Shown: piece after piece, positions 13,191 to 15,712 of the stretch
Layout of the letters: each line of letters opens with the position of its first letter
Numbering within the stretch: the first letter of the stretch is position 1
Origin: an uncultured bacterium
Lineage (GTDB): Bacteria > Bacillota > Limnochordia > DTU080 > JAAYLA01
Length of the DNA: 15,712 nucleotides
Reading direction: 5' to 3'
Assembly (NCBI GenBank): GCA_937983075.1
Contig: CALKAQ010000105.1
Location: 1-15,712 of the forward strand
Notes under the pieces: model-generated
Seen by the model: the letters and a program-made list of their open reading frames with translations, nothing else
What the model was told of the DNA's origin: nothing
Database searches by the model: none
Program-made: the position numbers and the translations under genes

Positions 13191-14365
13191 GGTTCCACCT
13201 CGGCGATGCGGTACAGATGCGTAGTGCCGTGACGCGCTTTCACCGCCCCTAAGGCATGCTTGATACGGTTCCAATGCTCGTGTTCTTCGTCAAAAAAGGA
13301 AGCCTGACGCACATAAGGTCCGCCCAAAACCGTGATTTGCAGCGTCATCTCCAAGATCGCCCCGGGTAAAGTTGTCCCGTACAAACGGTTGCGCAGAATG
13401 TCTTCCAGTCGTTCACGTTCGGTGATCGGCTCGTGAAATGTCACATAACGTTCCCAGGTTTGCTCTTCAGTGCAGGCTATAACGTGAAGCTGCCGAATGC
13501 CCAGCCCTCGCCGCTCCGGACGATGCCAAACTCGTGCAAGCAGTTGGCGAAGTGCTGCCCAAAAACCGCCCCATTCACTCAACGGCGCTGAAAAGCGAAT
13601 CGTCTCGTCAATCGGGCGAAACGAGCGGCGGGCTACAACCGGTTCGTTATCCATGCCTTGCGAAAGTTCCCAGGCCAAACGTCCTTCGTGCCCAAACTGC
13701 ACCAGCATGTCTCCGACGTTTAAACGTGCAATCTGCCCCAAGCGGCGTAAACCGAAGTCAATCAAGCGTTCTTTGGTTTCTTGTTCAATCGGCAGGTACT
13801 GTACCGAAAGCGGCGCCAAAAACCCTGCCGCTTCTGAAGGTTCAATTACGGTTAAGTTGTCGATATGGTCTAATTGCGTCGCTACACCGGCGACAAACTT
13901 GTTGGGGCCGACACAAACAGTTGCCCGCAGGCCTCCGGTTGCCTTTTGAGCTGCTTGGATCATCTCCTGAAGGAGCTTACGAACGTCGGGATACAACTTT
14001 TCCATTCCGGACAAATCAGTGTAGGCGCATCCTAATCCCGCCTCTTCGACTATAGGAACAACTCCTTCGAGAGCATCAAACATCGCATGGCTTAGCGTTT
14101 CATAATACTTCGGATCAGGAGGCAAAATGACCGCCTCGGGACAATGCGCCCACACATCGCGAACTTTCATACCCACGTTGAGCCCTCGCGCCTTAGCCGC
14201 GTCAGAACAAGAGGCAATCACCGAGCCGACGTTTACACCGGAAGCAGAATACGCAGCGAGAACAACAACGGGTCTACCCATCAACTCGGGGCGCCGAATA
14301 AGCTCTGCTTGAACCGGGAAATCAGCGATACGTATACAAGCAATATGTCGTCTCCTCGGCAGCAT
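13139..14365 (-). CDS. imuB: ImuB-like Y-family DNA polymerase protein
   Basis: Encodes 408 residues with a Y-family (UmuC/DinB) layout. The start at ATG 14365 has AAGGGG 7 nt upstream; the in-frame ATG 14449 lies inside the -10 box of the promoter and is excluded. The palm motif reads CIRIADFPVQAE (10-21) where active polymerases have xVDMDxFFASVE, so the metal-binding Asp is Arg12 and the next acidic position is Ala14. The SIDEA motif is IVEEAG (105-110). This is the ImuB pattern: a polymerase-like hub that does not synthesise DNA itself. A thumb region (RLIDFGLRRLGQIARL), a little-finger domain and a clamp-binding-like QASFF (354-358) follow. ImuB bridges DnaE2 to the sliding clamp in other bacteria. 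It heads the operon with the DUF6504-like gene and dnaE2 under a LexA-box promoter. Confidence 0.9.
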   Translation of the reverse strand: MLPRRRHIACIRIADFPVQAELIRRPELMGRPVVVLAAYSASGVNVGSVIASCSDAAKARGLNVGMKVRDVWAHCPEAVILPPDPKYYETLSHAMFDALEGVVPIVEEAGLGCAYTDLSGMEKLYPDVRKLLQEMIQAAQKATGGLRATVCVGPNKFVAGVATQLDHIDNLTVIEPSEAAGFLAPLSVQYLPIEQETKERLIDFGLRRLGQIARLNVGDMLVQFGHEGRLAWELSQGMDNEPVVARRSFRPIDETIRFSAPLSEWGGFWAALRQLLARVWHRPERRGLGIRQLHVIACTEEQTWERYVTFHEPITERERLEDILRNRLYGTTLPGAILEMTLQITVLGGPYVRQASFFDEEHEHWNRIKHALGAVKARHGTTHLYRIAEVEPWSRIPERRYALISFDP

Positions 14366-14444
14366 CACTTCACCCCTTGCAGAACGGACTGGAGGGGAAA
14401 GACGCTCCTCCGAGCGATCGCCCAGGAGGAGAACGTGCGTTTGA

Positions 14445-14474
14445 ATCATACACGAACATGTGTGCGCATGTCAA
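14445..14474 (-). promoter_or_regulatory. Promoter of the imuB-DUF6504-dnaE2 operon
   Basis: Minus strand TTGACA (14469-14474), an 18-bp spacer, then TATGAT (14445-14450). Both boxes are near consensus. Start would be near 14438, leaving about 73 nt before the imuB ATG. The spacer holds a LexA box, so the strong promoter should be silent without DNA damage. Confidence 0.85.
14453..14466. promoter_or_regulatory. LexA (SOS) box between -35 and -10 of the imuB promoter
   Basis: CGAACATGTGTGCG matches the Bacillus-type SOS consensus CGAACRNRYGTTYG at 13 of 14 positions (G for T at position 12). It fits entirely within the promoter spacer. LexA bound here would block RNA polymerase until RecA-driven cleavage after damage. 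Confidence 0.85.
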
Positions 14475-14570
14475 GTTGAAAAGCATGGCAAGGTGCCCAT
14501 CCAGGATGGGATATGGCAAAGGCAGATGCCGATCAGAAAGTTACGCATATTTTACCGTAGCGCTGCTTTC

Positions 14571-14600
14571 TTGACACACCTATCGAAGTGATATCATAAT
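14571..14600 (+). promoter_or_regulatory. Promoter of the SPFH-RHH gene pair
   Basis: TTGACA (14571-14576), an 18-bp spacer and CATAAT (14595-14600; five of six consensus bases). Transcription would start near 14607, about 38 nt before the SPFH start codon. It faces away from the imuB promoter, with about 95 bp between the -35 boxes. Confidence 0.7.
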
Positions 14601-14644
14601 GTTATTGTGACGGTATTTATTTCATCTCGAAGGAGAGTCTGCCC

Positions 14645-15511
14645 ATGATACGAGAAATTGAACGCAAAACAATGCCAGGGTTTCTTGCCATCATCGTTTT
14701 GCTTGCTCTAAACGCGATTTTTGTCTATCTTTTTGTGAGCGCGGTACAAAATGAAAACGGGGCGTTGATTGTTGTTTTCGCTCTTCTATTGGTGCTCTCA
14801 CTCGTAGCCTGGCTGGGTCTTTTTATCGTCAATCCCAACGAGGCCAAAGTCCTGCAGCTTTTTGGCAACTACGTCGGCACAGTGCGGACTCCCGGGCTCC
14901 GATACGCCAATCCCTTGTACACGAAGAAGAAGATTTCAACACGTGTTCGGAACTTCGAAACCGATAAACTTAAGGTGAACGACAAGGACTCCAACCCGAT
15001 TGAAATCGCCGCCGTAGTCGTTTGGCGGGTGGTCGATACTGCCGAAGCGCTGTTTGAAGTTGACAATTTTGCGGAGTACGTGCAAGTGCAGAGCGAAGCG
15101 GCGTTGCGCAGCCTGGCTACCAGCTATCCATACGACGCACATGAAGCCGATCAACTCTCGCTGTCGGCAAATGCCGGGGAAATTTCCGAAAAGCTGGCTG
15201 CAGAGATCCAAGAACGCTTGGCTAAAGCCGGAGTCGAAGTCATCGAGGCTCGCATCAGCCACTTGGCTTACGCGCCGGAAATTGCCAGCGCCATGTTGCA
15301 ACGCCAACAAGCGAGTGCAATTATTGCCGCTCGTCAGAAAATCGTCGAAGGTGCGGTTAGCATGGTGGAAATGGCTTTGGAGGATTTGGCGAAGCGAGAT
15401 GTTCTCGATCTCGATGAGGAGCGTAAAGCCCAAATGGTGAGCAATCTTTTGGTCGTCTTATGTGCAGATCGAAATCCTCAACCGGTTCTGAACGCGGGCT
15501 CACTCTATTAG
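14645..15511 (+). CDS. SPFH/band 7 domain membrane protein (stomatin-prohibitin family)
   Basis: A 288-residue protein. ATG 14645 has AAGGAG about 9 nt upstream. Two hydrophobic helices lie at about residues 12-33 and 38-62 (FLAIIVLLALNAIFVYLFVS; ALIVVFALLLVLSLVAWLGLFIV). The band 7 domain follows: NPNEAKVLQLFGNYVGTVRTPGLRYANPL, VRNFETDKLKVNDKDSNPIEIAAVVVWRV (spread over about 65-130), then ALRSLATSYPYD and a helical segment AKAGVEVIEARISHLAYAPEIASAMLQRQQA typical of SPFH proteins. Such proteins oligomerise on the inner membrane and organise membrane domains or protease complexes. The C-terminus is short (LNAGSLY), unlike long flotillins. The next gene starts 24 bp downstream and codes for a small DNA-binding-type protein, a pairing I recall from other Bacillota. 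Confidence 0.92.
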   Translation: MIREIERKTMPGFLAIIVLLALNAIFVYLFVSAVQNENGALIVVFALLLVLSLVAWLGLFIVNPNEAKVLQLFGNYVGTVRTPGLRYANPLYTKKKISTRVRNFETDKLKVNDKDSNPIEIAAVVVWRVVDTAEALFEVDNFAEYVQVQSEAALRSLATSYPYDAHEADQLSLSANAGEISEKLAAEIQERLAKAGVEVIEARISHLAYAPEIASAMLQRQQASAIIAARQKIVEGAVSMVEMALEDLAKRDVLDLDEERKAQMVSNLLVVLCADRNPQPVLNAGSLY

Positions 15512-15535
15512 TACTCGTAGAATGAGGCGCTACCC

Positions 15536-15709
15536 TTGGCTAAACGAAAAGAATTCTTGCTCCGAATTGACCCAAAGCTATACGAACGTATTGCACAATG
15601 GGCAGCGGACGACTTGCGCAGCGTCAATGCGCAAATTGAATTTCTCCTGAGGCAGGCACTTCGCCAAGCAGGTAGATTAAAGGATAAAGATGACACCGAC
15701 AAACACTAA
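15536..15709 (+). CDS. Small ribbon-helix-helix (Arc/MetJ-type) protein
   Basis: A 57-residue protein beginning at TTG 15536, with TGAGG about 8 nt upstream. The sequence begins AKRKEFLLRIDPKLYERIA, giving the beta strand (FLLRI) and first helix, followed by ADDLRSVNAQIEFLLRQALRQ as the second helix. This is the Arc-family layout, with basic N-terminus and the SxNxxIExLLRxAL pattern of RHH DNA-binding proteins and antitoxins. The tail is charged (KDKDDTDKH). No toxin gene is seen within the window, so it is better explained as a partner of the SPFH gene 24 bp upstream, with which it is probably co-transcribed. It may regulate this operon or act with the membrane protein. The role is unknown. 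Confidence 0.85.
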   Translation: MAKRKEFLLRIDPKLYERIAQWAADDLRSVNAQIEFLLRQALRQAGRLKDKDDTDKH

Positions 15710-15712
15710 GCA

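Noticed and set aside
14366..14449. N-terminal extension of imuB from ATG 14449
   Set aside because: The ATG lies within the -10 box of the SOS promoter, so it would not be transcribed. ATG 14365 has an SD.
1..15712. Toxin-antitoxin, CRISPR, phage or insertion elements
   Set aside because: No repeat-spacer pattern, transposase, integrase or paired toxin was seen. The RHH protein at the right end fits the SPFH pairing better than an antitoxin role.

Overview
The window looks like a chromosomal segment of a member of the Bacillota. The evidence is: very strong AAGGAGG-type ribosome binding sites, frequent TTG and GTG starts, TTGACA/TATGAT-type promoters, a TPP riboswitch, and a Bacillus-type LexA box. 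It is moderately GC-rich by eye. The use of DnaE2 and an ImuB-like polymerase is uncommon in Bacillota and suggests a deep or thermophilic lineage, but I cannot name a genus. I see no tRNA, rRNA, IS element, phage gene or CRISPR array. All genes except the last two lie on the minus strand.

Layout, right to left along minus-strand transcription. (a) 14445-9533: an SOS-regulated mutagenesis cassette with promoter, LexA box, imuB-like Y-family polymerase, a small Trp-rich DUF6504-like protein and dnaE2 (imuC), with overlapping gene ends. (b) 9385-9025: a Gdx/SugE-type SMR exporter behind a perfect 20-bp palindrome. (c) 8907-6039: a DUF4097-type repeat protein with an apparent frameshift near its N-terminus, then ung, then a secreted SIMPL (DUF541) protein with an Ig-like C-terminal half. 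A strong terminator closes the unit. (d) 5958-2847: a YtrA-type GntR repressor with promoter and operator, an ABC ATPase, an ABC-2 permease and a membrane-anchored DUF4097 protein, arranged as a tight operon. (e) 2693-1: promoter, TPP riboswitch, a divergent ThiD kinase and an Opp/Dpp-type (family 5) solute-binding protein cut by the window edge. On the plus strand, 14571-15709 holds a band 7/SPFH membrane protein and a 57-residue ribbon-helix-helix protein.

Most interesting points. A family-5 binding protein sits behind a ThiD-like kinase under a TPP riboswitch, which suggests uptake and salvage of a thiamin-related compound by an unusual transporter. The riboswitch leader carries two separate stretches complementary to two parts of its own aptamer, so the switching mechanism can be read from the sequence. 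The LexA box fills the spacer of a near-consensus promoter in front of a mutasome that lacks a recognisable imuA here. Two DUF4097 proteins and one SIMPL protein, all envelope-type, lie within about 6 kb.
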